Below, piece after piece: positions 1-9,150 of a DNA stretch of 64,000 bases; position 1 is the stretch's first letter; the number at the start of each line of letters is the position of its first letter. The DNA lies in contig DGQE01000035.1 in assembly GCA_002389645.1 (NCBI GenBank), positions 93,056 to 157,055 of the forward strand, read 5' to 3'. The notes below the pieces were generated by a model. The model did no database searches. It was not told where the DNA came from and worked only from the letters and a program-made list of their open reading frames with translations. Source of the DNA: Flavobacteriales bacterium UBA4422. Lineage in GTDB: Bacteria; Bacteroidota; Bacteroidia; Flavobacteriales_G; Salibacteraceae. A program made the translations under genes and the position numbers.

Positions 1-62
1 GCCATGATGATGCCCGGAATGACACTCACATATCCTATGACAATATTGATTAAGCGATACAT
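1..62 (-). CDS. partial N-terminus of a membrane protein (runs off the left edge)
   Basis: Read on the minus strand, an ATG at 62-60 opens a frame with no stop before the window edge. It encodes 20 residues beginning MYRLINIVIGYVSVIPG, which are strongly hydrophobic like a first transmembrane segment. A perfect TACATTTG -7 element (67-74, minus strand) lies 4 bases upstream of the ATG, which supports a real gene with a very short or absent leader. The product family cannot be told from 20 residues. Confidence 0.4.
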   Translation of the reverse strand, partial: MYRLINIVIGYVSVIPGIIM

Positions 63-66
63 GCCT

Positions 67-74
67 CAAATGTA
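67..74 (-). promoter_or_regulatory. TAnnTTTG -7 element for the left-edge gene
   Basis: The minus strand reads TACATTTG, a perfect match to the Bacteroidetes -7 consensus. A TTTG lies 16 bases further upstream (91-94), slightly closer than the usual spacing of about 19 bases. The box is 4 bases from the ATG, so the transcript would start at or next to the start codon. Confidence 0.45.
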
Positions 75-178
75 AGCCTGACTTTAGGATCAAATGCCGC
101 TAAACTCAAATAATCTGTGTTAACAAAGCGTTGCCAAAAAATGATTTTCAATAATCTTCGTTGGGTCTTATACCTTAA

Positions 179-186
179 TAGCTTTG
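179..186 (+). promoter_or_regulatory. TAnnTTTG -7 element before the coiled-coil gene
   Basis: TAGCTTTG matches the Bacteroidetes -7 consensus and lies 23 bases before the ATG at 210. The nearest TTG (161-163) is only 15 bases upstream, so the -33 element is poor. Confidence 0.4.
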
Positions 187-209
187 CATTAAATTAATAC
201 GATTGTGTT

Positions 210-1115
210 ATGGCTGAAAATCAAAATAAGAAAAGCAGGAATTTAACCGTACTTGTGGTGATGCTTTTGATTACCAACATCGCGACACTCTTTCTTTTTT
301 ATAATGAGCGCCAAGAGAACGTTCAACTAGTTACGGATAACACAGACTTGACAACAGAAAAAAGCAATCTAACTATGGAGTTAGAAGATATGCTTGCGCA
401 ATATGATTCTGTATCTACGGACAATGAAGACATGCTAGCGCAAATCGCTGAGCAAAAAGAGCAAATTGAAAAGATGCTCAAGGAGGCAGAAAAGCACAAG
501 GATGATGCGTGGATTATTTATAAGTTGAGAAAAGAGGCCTCGACTTTACGAGATGTTATGAAAGATTACCTAGTGACAATTGATTCATTGAATACAGCAA
601 ACCAAGAGTTGATCGTTCAAAAAGCTGAGGTAGAAACAAAGCTAAATAAGCAGAAAGAGCAAAACACAGAATTGAGCGACAAAAATGAAAAACTGGCTGA
701 AAAAGTAAAGCTAGGATCTAAGTTGAAGGCGGTTGATTTAGTTTCTTTCGGGCAACGTGTTAAAAACAGCACAGTGCATAGAGAAACTAACCGCGCAAAG
801 AGAACAGATAAGATCAAGACGTGCTTTACAATCGATAAGAACGAGGTAACAAAGCCTGGTAAGAAGATTATTTACTTGCGGATTGTGGGGCCTGATGGAG
901 AGGTGCTCTCCTACGACCAATCAAAAGAATACATGTTTACTTATGATGGCAAAGAAGGCCTTTATTCTCGGAAAGAAGAGATAATGTATGAGGGCGAGGA
1001 AACGGACATGTGCCTATATTGGGATATGCTCGGGGATGCTTTGGAAGGAAAATACATCATTGAGATGTATGCTGAAGATTACTTAATGGGAACGACCAGC
1101 TTCGAGTTGAAATAG
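210..1115 (+). CDS. membrane-anchored coiled-coil protein, unknown function
   Basis: I do not recognise this 301-residue protein. One transmembrane segment lies near the N-terminus (about residues 12-31). It is followed by a long charged coiled coil with heptad-like Leu, Ile, Glu and Lys (about 35-175) and a compact C-terminal domain of about 110 residues rich in Tyr, Glu and Asp. That topology suggests an inner-membrane anchor with the coiled coil and end domain in the periplasm. The C-terminal part contains a segment like IYLRIVGPDGEVLSY that looks like a beta-sandwich. A -7 element lies 23 bases upstream. The gene converges on a large beta-barrel gene with a 1-bp gap. A structural or scaffold role in the envelope is a guess. 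Confidence 0.75.
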   Translation: MAENQNKKSRNLTVLVVMLLITNIATLFLFYNERQENVQLVTDNTDLTTEKSNLTMELEDMLAQYDSVSTDNEDMLAQIAEQKEQIEKMLKEAEKHKDDAWIIYKLRKEASTLRDVMKDYLVTIDSLNTANQELIVQKAEVETKLNKQKEQNTELSDKNEKLAEKVKLGSKLKAVDLVSFGQRVKNSTVHRETNRAKRTDKIKTCFTIDKNEVTKPGKKIIYLRIVGPDGEVLSYDQSKEYMFTYDGKEGLYSRKEEIMYEGEETDMCLYWDMLGDALEGKYIIEMYAEDYLMGTTSFELK

Positions 1116-1116
1116 T

Positions 1117-4100
1117 TTAGAAAAAAGCTCGAGCTTCAACACCACCGGTATGTATTACTCTAAGACCCGGAGACTGACGACCGTTATAGGTGAGGTTGAT
1201 TTGAAGGTTGTTAGCGAGGGTTCGCTGATATGAAACCCCCCAGGTTCCATTGAGTCCGGGCTGCAACCCATCCAACATTTCAAAGCCTACGGCACTTCCG
1301 GCAGCGCCTGAATAGTTGATTTGAACTAAGCTTCCGGTCATCAATAAACTACCCTTCTCAGGTGAGTTAAGGTTAAATTCAAGGGCACTTTGTCTAGCTA
1401 TTGATTTTTCGCCTCCGGTTAATGCTTCGGGCTCGTTCAATTTATTTTCTTGTTCCTTATAGTTGAAGGTGAAGCTCAGGCGCCATTTAGTTCCTGGCTG
1501 AAGCACCAGCTTAGGCTCAATTTGTTGGTAGTGAATATTGAAGTTTCTAGAGCTTAAGATGCCTGCGTCTGACTTAGAGTTTTTTCGACCTCTTTCTCCA
1601 CGTGATTCAAGTCCTAAAATGGACGTGAAGTTCCATCGGAAGCCTGCGCTTGTTTTTTCATTTTCTCTCGATTCGAAACCACTTGTTAAAAGGTTTCTGG
1701 AATCTAAACGCTGATAAGTTAAATCGGCTCCAAAAACGGGGTGAGATTGGTTAAAATAAAAGATGTTTCGCAAATTTGAGTTGGTTGATTGAAGCACAGA
1801 ATCAGCCAAGTCAAAGAGGAAGGGATTAAATTGATCAATCAAATCCAACGCTAAGTTTTTGCGGTCTGCTGAAAATGAAAACTGATCTGAAAAGTAACTA
1901 ATGACTTTTCGAGCTCCTTTTTCGTTACGCCATATCGCAGATGGTCGGAAGTAGAGCGATTGCGAAAATTGATTTCTGAAAACCTTGATGTATTCGCTGG
2001 TTGGAACAAATACCTTTAAATAATTAGCCGATGCCACTTGGTCTGCCTGAATTGCCAGCTCAAATTCATCCAGCTCTTTTTCGTCATTATTATTATAGTC
2101 AATGTGGATGTGTGTTCCTTGTCCAGGAGTCGTTTCTATGTAAACAAACTCCCTCCTATTTTCCAGCCCAGAACCAACTTCATAAAAGGTAGATGAGCTG
2201 ATAGCACCTTTGAATACGCGAAACTGATACTCAGCACGAGAAAGAAGTGTGTTTTCTTGTTGCTGAGTCGTAAGTTCCTTATTAAGAATGTCCAGCGTTC
2301 TGTAATTAACGCGAAAGTTCAGGCTTGAGTTGCGCATTTTGGTCAGGTTCATTTCGTACCCATAAATACGCGCAAATGTTGCCTTACCTAGGTCAGCACT
2401 TTCTTTCAGCCAGTCGGTGCGCTCTGAATAAGAAAGCTTGTGTTTGTTTTTGGCGCTGTCTGCTGTTGAAATAGAAGCCTCCCATTCCCACCATTTAAAT
2501 GATAGGTTGCTAAGTGTATCTGCTCTTGGGTCGTATCGCCTGTTCTCTTCCAAGTCATCTTTAAACCCTAATTGAAGTTTCCAAAATGGGATGGAAACCA
2601 ACGAATTATGTTGGAAATAATCACTTTTAATGAGATCGCCTTCTTGGTTCGTGAGGCTTGCAGCGTAGTTTCCTTTTAAGTTTTTAAAGTCAGAAGAAAC
2701 AGACGCTGAATTTTGAATTCCTCGAAAAGACTCGCCTGCCGTAAATGATTTGATGCCATATAAAGCTTTGAAATTTTCCTCGTGTTGAGCTCCAATCTCA
2801 GCACCTAAAACATTTTGGTCATCGGGAATCAACAGGTCTCTAATATTCCAATCACGATCAAATTCTACATCTCTGAAGCGTTCAATTTGAGCAAAGTTTT
2901 GTTGCAAGAACTCATAATCAACTTTACCCAAGGCGTTCCAATGTTCCGTCACTTTTTGAGAGCCATCAATGGTTATTTTGGTTCCCATTCCCAAATCATC
3001 ACTTTCATCTAACGTGCTAAATGTGTTGATGTCATTGCTGCTTCCTGCCCATTCAACAGTGGCATTTACACTTTCTGAAATAGCATATTCAGCGCGAGCT
3101 GTTATCATTTGCCTTTGCTTTGGTGTGATCAGTTGAATGACAGGTTCAAATGATCCTTGAGGTGCGCCATTAATAGGAGGCACCCAAGAATAAACCCTTC
3201 CAAAAGCCAGTTGCTCTGAGAAAACATAATTTCCGTTACCTGCACCTACGTTGGAAAACGTAGCTTGATAAACGGCTTTTTCTGGGTTGGTGGAGTAGAT
3301 GAGTATGCCAGGTGCCTGAATTTCTAGATTCAATACAGGGTCGATGTATGAAGTATCTGCAAGGTTATAAAGCAGTTGGTTTTCGCTGTAACCAACAGAG
3401 TCGATACTTGAAGCTAAGGTTAGGGCTGCACTGTCGCCAGCAGCTCTTAGAACGTTCTTTTGTTGATCAGTTAGGGTTTGTTGAAGAGGCTGATTTTTTG
3501 CGTCTTGTTCCGTGTAAAAAGCTAGGTCTAATTTCATGCGCTGCCCTTCGTAGTTTGCTGAACTGTAGATCAATGAGCGCGCATAGTTTCGATCGGAGTA
3601 TTGATACTCAGCAACAATTCTGCGGTCTTTTGTAACCAAAGTTTTAGCCGTAAAGGTTATTTCAGAAGTGTTGTAGTTGATGACATAGTCATTCTCTTGG
3701 CCTCGTAACAATAACTGACCATCAATGTAAATACGTTCAGTTCCGGAAAGCACTACGATAAATGGTTCGCCTTCTGCGCCTGTTAAGCGATAAGGACCTT
3801 GATTTCCTTCAACACCTTGGATAGTTTTTCGCGCAAATTTCCCTCTAGAAACAGCGCCACTAGCCTCCAGTGTCAAGACACGTGAAGTGTCTCCATTGAA
3901 TGGAACTATTTTGGTTTCAACTCTGCCTCCTTGCAACCTTTTGTTGAAGCGCATGAAATAGCCTTCATTTCGCACGGTTTGAAAGTCTCCGGCCGTAATT
4001 CGAGTGTTGTCATCAAATATTTGAATGTATACCTGGTCAAAATCTTGAAGTTGCTGAGTGTTGCCGTCCGGCTGAATGGGAATGTTCTGATCTGCAATGG

Positions 4101-4638
4101 CGGCAACAAGACTGAAGCGTTCATTTAAGCGCCCAGATAACTGAAGGTTTAAACTTGAGTTGACGGAAAGGTTTTGATTGTTTCCAGCGCTTATTCCGCG
4201 AGAAATACTACCTCTTTTTTCAATGTCGCCAAAGTCGAATATGCTTTCATTTTCCTTGACTCCCGTTGATCTAAAAGGGTTGTAAATGCGTTGCCTTGCA
4301 GTAATCATTGACTCGTCTTTATGCTTATAAGGCTTTGAGAAATTAAAGGGAAATGTTTGAAACCGAGTTGTGATTTCGAAGGGATAGGTTATTGTGCTAT
4401 CTGTGATTTTCAGTTCCGCTTTGGCAAAGTCGACTACATATTGCGATTGTTCTAGGCCTGTAATTTCAAAGCTTTCAGGAACAATACTGTTGGTGTCAAG
4501 AATAGTAGTCTGTCCGATTATTGAAAGTGACACAGATGTGTGTTGCGCCCTCACCATCTGCGATACAGAAAGAATTAACGCCAAAATCAAGAGACATGGC
4601 CGCAAGCTGAGATAAGATATTCGGATAAGGGGCTTCAT
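1117..4638 (-). CDS. large outer-membrane beta-barrel protein, unknown function
   Basis: This 1173-residue protein has a signal peptide (about 1-31, ending VRAQ). The rest alternates polar and hydrophobic residues with many Asn, Ser and aromatic residues, and it ends in Phe-Phe, as beta-barrel proteins usually do. A motif of the type IYIDGQLLLRGxxxDYVI followed by ITF, at about residues 295-325, is found in large Bacteroidetes surface proteins and suggests a beta-sandwich module ahead of the barrel. The arrangement resembles a conserved but unnamed Bacteroidetes outer-membrane family. No catalytic motif is visible and no plug domain of TonB-dependent receptors is evident. It is transcribed alone and converges on the coiled-coil gene. 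Identification as an outer-membrane protein is good; the function is unknown. Confidence 0.75.
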   Translation of the reverse strand: MKPLIRISYLSLRPCLLILALILSVSQMVRAQHTSVSLSIIGQTTILDTNSIVPESFEITGLEQSQYVVDFAKAELKITDSTITYPFEITTRFQTFPFNFSKPYKHKDESMITARQRIYNPFRSTGVKENESIFDFGDIEKRGSISRGISAGNNQNLSVNSSLNLQLSGRLNERFSLVAAIADQNIPIQPDGNTQQLQDFDQVYIQIFDDNTRITAGDFQTVRNEGYFMRFNKRLQGGRVETKIVPFNGDTSRVLTLEASGAVSRGKFARKTIQGVEGNQGPYRLTGAEGEPFIVVLSGTERIYIDGQLLLRGQENDYVINYNTSEITFTAKTLVTKDRRIVAEYQYSDRNYARSLIYSSANYEGQRMKLDLAFYTEQDAKNQPLQQTLTDQQKNVLRAAGDSAALTLASSIDSVGYSENQLLYNLADTSYIDPVLNLEIQAPGILIYSTNPEKAVYQATFSNVGAGNGNYVFSEQLAFGRVYSWVPPINGAPQGSFEPVIQLITPKQRQMITARAEYAISESVNATVEWAGSSNDINTFSTLDESDDLGMGTKITIDGSQKVTEHWNALGKVDYEFLQQNFAQIERFRDVEFDRDWNIRDLLIPDDQNVLGAEIGAQHEENFKALYGIKSFTAGESFRGIQNSASVSSDFKNLKGNYAASLTNQEGDLIKSDYFQHNSLVSIPFWKLQLGFKDDLEENRRYDPRADTLSNLSFKWWEWEASISTADSAKNKHKLSYSERTDWLKESADLGKATFARIYGYEMNLTKMRNSSLNFRVNYRTLDILNKELTTQQQENTLLSRAEYQFRVFKGAISSSTFYEVGSGLENRREFVYIETTPGQGTHIHIDYNNNDEKELDEFELAIQADQVASANYLKVFVPTSEYIKVFRNQFSQSLYFRPSAIWRNEKGARKVISYFSDQFSFSADRKNLALDLIDQFNPFLFDLADSVLQSTNSNLRNIFYFNQSHPVFGADLTYQRLDSRNLLTSGFESRENEKTSAGFRWNFTSILGLESRGERGRKNSKSDAGILSSRNFNIHYQQIEPKLVLQPGTKWRLSFTFNYKEQENKLNEPEALTGGEKSIARQSALEFNLNSPEKGSLLMTGSLVQINYSGAAGSAVGFEMLDGLQPGLNGTWGVSYQRTLANNLQINLTYNGRQSPGLRVIHTGGVEARAFF

Positions 4639-4768
4639 TGAAAATCCTTCAAATTAACGCTTACCAGCGAAGATATCTTGTTCAAAAGCTCATTTATCTT
4701 TCCTGCAGTATTGCAATGGCTTAATAGCGATTCTTAAAACTCTTAGACATATATTCGCGTAGAACTAG

Positions 4769-5692
4769 GCCACTAGGTCAAGACTATTTTTTTCCGTTTT
4801 AATCTCTCTTCTGCTCTATGGGTGCGGAGGTGAGCAAACATCCTCCTTTCGAGAAGGCAAGGGAGGAATTCAAATTGGAGGGGTATTTCGTGTGAACGAA
4901 GTAATGGATATTAGAAGCCTACATCCCGTTGAAATAACTGAAGTTACGGGTTATAGAGTTGCCAGTCAGGTGTATGAAGGGATGGTTCGTTTCGATCAGT
5001 CAACCCTAGAGCCAATTCCTGGGTTAGCGGAGAGTTGGGAAGCAAATGAAAATGCTACTGAGTGGACTTTCCGATTAAGAAAGGGTGTGAAGTTTCATGA
5101 CGACACCTGTTTTGAAAACGGAAAAGGGCGAGAGGTGAAAGCTTCTGATGTTAAATACTGCTTTGAACAGCTGTGCACACCAAGTGCGAATAATCAGATG
5201 TTTTGGTTGGTAAAAGAGCGCCTGCGAGGCGCTGAAGATTACTACAAGGCGAAAGCTAACGGTGAAAAGCCCGCTGGCTTAGAGTGCATTGAAGTATTGG
5301 ATGATTATACAGTAAAGATCAAGCTCAATTTCCCTTTTGCCTCCTTCTTAAGACTTATGGGGCATAAGGCCTTTTACATCTATCCAAAGGAAGCCGTAGA
5401 TGCATATGGTGATGATATGACGAATAAGGCGATTGGAACTGGGCCGTTTCATTTAAAAGTCTTCCAACGAGATGAGTTAGTCGTTTTAGAGAGAAATCAG
5501 GGTTATTGGGGTGTGGATGATTTTGGAAATCAAATGCTGATCAATGATGCGGTTATCATGCCATTGTACTATGATGAGTTGACTAGATTACTTCCTAAGT
5601 ATGTCAGAGGACTTACTCAAAACAGCATCGAATATCGCGACTTTAGAAGAGTTTGGATTGACGAAAGCCAAAAATTAGATAAGGCAGAATAA
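4769..5692 (+). pseudogene. decayed oligopeptide ABC transporter substrate-binding lipoprotein
   Basis: The frame encodes the start of a family 5 (DppA/OppA-like) extracellular binding protein: VYEGMVRFD, LAESWEAN, WTFRLRKGVKFHDD, then GTGPFHL and ERNQGYWGVDDFGN. It then jumps directly to a typical family C-terminus, DAVIMPLYYDE followed by VRGLTQN. Family members have roughly 500-600 residues, so about 250 central residues are missing. Upstream, the same open frame encodes a lipoprotein leader ending in LLLYGC, but no ATG, GTG or TTG lies between the stop at 4766-4768 and the lipobox. The first usable start, GTG 4892, falls after the lipid-anchor Cys. A lost start plus an internal deletion argues for a pseudogene. 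The rest of the frame is open, so decay looks recent, or a shortened protein is still made. Confidence 0.7.
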
Positions 5693-5751
5693 CGAAAACC
5701 GCACTGTTCATAATTCCTATTACTTCTGATTTTCTTCACTCTCGTTGCCAG

Positions 5752-5759
5752 TAGCTTTG
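5752..5759 (+). promoter_or_regulatory. TAnnTTTG -7 element before the OmpA-family gene
   Basis: TAGCTTTG matches the Bacteroidetes -7 consensus and ends 23 bases before the ATG at 5783, the same distance and sequence as the box before the gene at 210. No clear TTTG is seen at -33. Confidence 0.4.
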
Positions 5760-5782
5760 CATCATATTCAAAGTTAGAAGGT

Positions 5783-6778
5783 ATGAGAAGTATTATGTTT
5801 TTGGCCATCATTGCTATGGTTGTTTCATCGTGTGTTCCATCACGCCAATATGAAGAACTTAAGGCCAAACAAGAAAAGTGTGAAAGCGAAAGAGAGTCGT
5901 TGACCAATAATAATCGAACACTTAGCGCAGAGAACGAAGAATTGAGCGCAGACCTTGCCCAGTTAACGAAACTGATGGGGCAAGTAAAGAAAGACACAGC
6001 TTCTGACGGTAAATACTACAGAAAAGTCGAGGCGAAGTACAAAGCTCTTGATAAGCTAAACCAAGAATTGACAGATCGGCTAAGTCGGTCTAGAAATGAA
6101 GGCGATAGAGAGAATAGAGAGTTGCTAGAAGCGTTAAGAGAAACTCAACTTGACCTTCAACGAAGAGAAGATGACCTTAGAGAGCTTGAAAGAGAGCTTG
6201 ATGCAAAAGAGGCTAGATTGAACGACCTTCAAGTTGAGCTAGAAAAGCGTGAGGCTAGAGTTAAAGAGCTAGAAAGCATTATAGCCGAAAAAGATGCGGC
6301 AGTTCGAGCGTTGAAAGATAGAATAGCTGCAGCACTAACTGGTTTCGCGGATAAAGGCCTTACTGTGGAACAACGCAATGGTAAGATTTATGTGAGCTTG
6401 GAGGCGAAACTGTTATTCCCAAGTGGTAGCACAGTAGTTAATGCTGACGGTAAAAAAACGCTTGTTGATTTAGCTGCAGTGATCAAAAACGAGAAAGACA
6501 TTACCATTTTGGTTGAGGGACATACTGATTCTGATCCTTTTAATGGAAAAGGAGCAATCAAAGACAATTGGGATCTTTCTGTAATGCGCGCTACATCGGT
6601 CGTCAAAATCATGACCAATGATGGCGGAATGGACAACACCATGCTAACTGCGGCAGGACGAGGCGAGTTTATTCCTGTTGCCGATAATGGCACGGCAGAA
6701 GGAAAGGCTAAGAACAGAAGAATCGAGATAATCTTAACGCCAAACTTGGATAAGCTTTTCGAGATCATCAATGAGTAG
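5783..6778 (+). CDS. OmpA-family lipoprotein with coiled coil
   Basis: This 331-residue protein has a lipoprotein signal peptide ending VVSSC (lipidated Cys17). A long charged coiled coil follows (about 22-190, many Glu, Arg, Lys and Leu). The C-terminal OmpA/MotB peptidoglycan-binding domain (about 200-325) contains GHTDSDP, NWDLSVMRAT and NRRIEI, the usual signature positions for binding diaminopimelate in peptidoglycan. The protein probably links the outer membrane to the cell wall, with the coiled coil as a spacer. It is preceded by its own -7 element and followed by tyrS, 61 bp downstream. Similar proteins are common in Bacteroidetes; the exact role is not defined by sequence. Confidence 0.85.
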   Translation: MRSIMFLAIIAMVVSSCVPSRQYEELKAKQEKCESERESLTNNNRTLSAENEELSADLAQLTKLMGQVKKDTASDGKYYRKVEAKYKALDKLNQELTDRLSRSRNEGDRENRELLEALRETQLDLQRREDDLRELERELDAKEARLNDLQVELEKREARVKELESIIAEKDAAVRALKDRIAAALTGFADKGLTVEQRNGKIYVSLEAKLLFPSGSTVVNADGKKTLVDLAAVIKNEKDITILVEGHTDSDPFNGKGAIKDNWDLSVMRATSVVKIMTNDGGMDNTMLTAAGRGEFIPVADNGTAEGKAKNRRIEIILTPNLDKLFEIINE

Positions 6779-6811
6779 GCAAGCCGTCCTATTCTGTCGA
6801 TGATATAAGCT

Positions 6812-6819
6812 TATTTTTG
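6812..6819 (+). promoter_or_regulatory. TAnnTTTG -7 element before tyrS
   Basis: TATTTTTG matches the -7 consensus and ends 20 bases before the ATG at 6840. It indicates that tyrS can be transcribed separately from the OmpA-family gene. Confidence 0.35.
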
Positions 6820-6839
6820 CCGCCCAAACGAGCTAAGAA

Positions 6840-8114
6840 ATGAACAATTTTGTGGATGAATTGCGCTGGAGAGGCATGTTACAAGACATGATTCCAGGCA
6901 CTGAGGAGTTGGTGGCCAATGGCAATGCAACTGGTTATATAGGGTTTGACCCAACCGCTGATTCTTTAGGAATTGGAAATATGGCACAAGTGATGACTCT
7001 TACCCATTTTCAACGCACAGGTAATAACCCAATAGCCTTGGTTGGAGGGGCCACCGGAATGGTTGGTGATCCAAGTGGAAAGTCTGCTGAACGAAATTTA
7101 TTGAACGTTGACCTTCTTCAGCATAACCTTGAATCTCAAAAGAAACAGCTCGAAAAATTTTTAGATTTTGACGGAGCCCATGCGGCTAAATTGGTCAATA
7201 ACTATGATTGGTTCAAGGAGTTTGATTTTCTTGGATTTATTCGTGATGTAGGGAAGCACATCTCCATCAACTACATGCTGGCCAAAGATTCAGTTAAGAA
7301 TAGGCAAGAGACGGGCATGTCTTTTACCGAGTTTAGTTACCAATTGATTCAAGGTTATGATTTTTACCACTTGTGGAAAAACTACGGTTGCAATATCCAA
7401 ATGGGAGGCAGTGATCAATGGGGGAATATTACAACAGGAACTGAGCTGATTCGGAGAATGGAAGGCGGAGAGGCATATGCTCTAACTACACCATTAATCA
7501 AGAAAGCAGATGGAACCAAGTTTGGCAAGACAGAAGGCGGAAATGTTTGGCTAGATCCGAACAGAACATCACCCTACAAGTTTTATCAGTTCTTATTGAA
7601 TACTGCTGATGGCGATGTGGGCAACTACATGCGTGTGTTTTCAACGAAGAATCAAGAAGAGATTGAAGGACTTGAAGTAGAACATGCCCAGGCTCCGCAT
7701 ATGCGAGCCATGCAACGGGCATTGGCCGAAGAACTTACGGCAAGGGTTCACTCTTCAACGGACCTAGAAAATGCCATCAATGCATCTGAAGTGCTCTTCG
7801 GAAAAGCGACAAGTGAGGCGTTGATGAGTTTAGATGAGGCTACTGTGCTTGATGTATTTGAAGGAGTGCCGCAAGGTCGAGTTTCAAAGGCTGAAATCGA
7901 AAATGGAATGGGCATTGTGGAATTACTGGCAGAGAAAACGGGCTTTTTAGCTTCCAATGGAGAAGCCAGAAGAGCGTTAAAGGAAAACTCAATTTCAATC
8001 AACAAGAATAAAGTTGATGATGCATTCAGGTCCTCCTCATCTAATTTGATTACTGGAAAGTACTTACTGCTTCAAAGAGGCAAGAAGAACTACTTCTTGG
8101 TGATTGCTGAATAG
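6840..8114 (+). CDS. tyrS: tyrosyl-tRNA synthetase
   Basis: This is a class I aminoacyl-tRNA synthetase that charges tRNA-Tyr in the cytoplasm. The 424 residues match the bacterial TyrRS length. The Rossmann-fold catalytic domain carries YIGFDPTADSL (33-43), LVGGATGMVGDPSGKS and QMGGSDQWGN, all diagnostic for TyrRS. The KMSKS-type loop reads KFGKT (227-231). A C-terminal S4-like RNA-binding domain (about 355-424) follows. The HIGH signature is unusual: the sequence is GIGN (44-47), so the first His, which helps stabilise the transition state in characterised TyrRS enzymes, is replaced by Gly. The reading frame is otherwise intact and this is the only TyrRS gene in the window. It converges on the arsenite permease gene with a 13-bp gap. 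Confidence 0.96.
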   Translation: MNNFVDELRWRGMLQDMIPGTEELVANGNATGYIGFDPTADSLGIGNMAQVMTLTHFQRTGNNPIALVGGATGMVGDPSGKSAERNLLNVDLLQHNLESQKKQLEKFLDFDGAHAAKLVNNYDWFKEFDFLGFIRDVGKHISINYMLAKDSVKNRQETGMSFTEFSYQLIQGYDFYHLWKNYGCNIQMGGSDQWGNITTGTELIRRMEGGEAYALTTPLIKKADGTKFGKTEGGNVWLDPNRTSPYKFYQFLLNTADGDVGNYMRVFSTKNQEEIEGLEVEHAQAPHMRAMQRALAEELTARVHSSTDLENAINASEVLFGKATSEALMSLDEATVLDVFEGVPQGRVSKAEIENGMGIVELLAEKTGFLASNGEARRALKENSISINKNKVDDAFRSSSSNLITGKYLLLQRGKKNYFLVIAE

Positions 8115-8127
8115 AAGGATCTAAGGG

Positions 8128-9150
8128 TTAACGATAGTTCCATTTATTGGCGACTTTCACCAAGCTCAGCATGATCGGCACTTCAATGAGTACCCCAACT
8201 ACCGTTACGAGCGCAGCGCCAGAATTTAACCCAAACAAGGCTATGGCAACAGCCACGGCAAGCTCAAAAAAGTTGCTGGCTCCAATCATGGCGGCTGGGG
8301 CACAGATTTGATAGGGTAGTTTCAAGAACTTTCCTGCAAACCAGCTCAAGAAAAAAATAAAGTAGGTCTGAAGGGTCAGAGGAATGGCAATCAATAAGAT
8401 GAAGAAAGGCGAATCTATGATTTGATCACCTTGAAAAGCGAATAGCAGAATCAAAGTAGAGAGCAACGCAATGATGGAAAGGGGTTTGAGTTTTGGCAAA
8501 AATTGAATGTTAAACCATTCCAATCCTCTCGCTTTTGTGAGCCATTTATTTACAAAAAACCCGGCTACTAATGGAATTACAACAAATACAATAACCGAAG
8601 TAATCAGAACATCGTATGGAATTTGAAAATCTGTGATTCCGAGAAGCAATTGCACTATTGGAACGAAGGCAACTAAAAGGATGAGGTCATTGACAGAAAC
8701 TTGCACTAAAGTGTAGTTCGCGTCTCCTTTGCTCAGGTAAGACCATACAAAAACCATGGCTGTGCAAGGTGCTGCACCTAAAAGTATAGCCCCTGCAATG
8801 TATTCATCAGCCAGCTCTGGACTGATCCATGCCGCATAGATGTTGTCAAAGAAAACCCAGGCAAATAAGGCCATAGTAAAAGGCTTTATTAACCAATTGA
8901 CAACAACCGTTAAACCTAATCCTCTGGCGTTCTTGTGGATGTTTTTTAATGATCCAAAATCAATTTGAACCATCATCGGAAAAATCATCATCCAAATTAA
9001 AATGGCAACAGGGATATTGACATGGGCATATTCCCAATTTGCTATAATTGAAACCTCTTCTCCTGCTATCGCACCAATTCCTATGCCGGCAACTATGCTC
9101 AGAATAACCCAAAGCGTCAGGTATTTCTCAAAAAAACTGATGCCTTTCAT
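8128..9150 (-). CDS. acr3: ACR3-family arsenite efflux permease
   Basis: This 340-residue inner-membrane protein has about ten transmembrane segments. It belongs to the ACR3 (bile acid/arsenite) permease family, which exports arsenite using the proton motive force. Diagnostic segments include GAAPCTAMVFVWSYL, with the conserved transport Cys in the fourth helix, and the late segment PAAMIGASNFFELAVAVAI. Its ATG overlaps the stop of arsC by 4 bp (ATGA), so it is the last gene of an arsR-arsM-arsC-acr3 operon and is translationally coupled to the reductase. It removes the arsenite that ArsC produces. Confidence 0.95.
   Translation of the reverse strand: MKGISFFEKYLTLWVILSIVAGIGIGAIAGEEVSIIANWEYAHVNIPVAILIWMMIFPMMVQIDFGSLKNIHKNARGLGLTVVVNWLIKPFTMALFAWVFFDNIYAAWISPELADEYIAGAILLGAAPCTAMVFVWSYLSKGDANYTLVQVSVNDLILLVAFVPIVQLLLGITDFQIPYDVLITSVIVFVVIPLVAGFFVNKWLTKARGLEWFNIQFLPKLKPLSIIALLSTLILLFAFQGDQIIDSPFFILLIAIPLTLQTYFIFFLSWFAGKFLKLPYQICAPAAMIGASNFFELAVAVAIALFGLNSGAALVTVVGVLIEVPIMLSLVKVANKWNYR

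Noticed and set aside
4784..4800. T-run before the peptide-binding lipoprotein leader as a frameshift site restoring a start codon
   Set aside because: Neither of the other two frames supplies an ATG upstream before a stop, so a one-base slip in the run does not explain the missing start.
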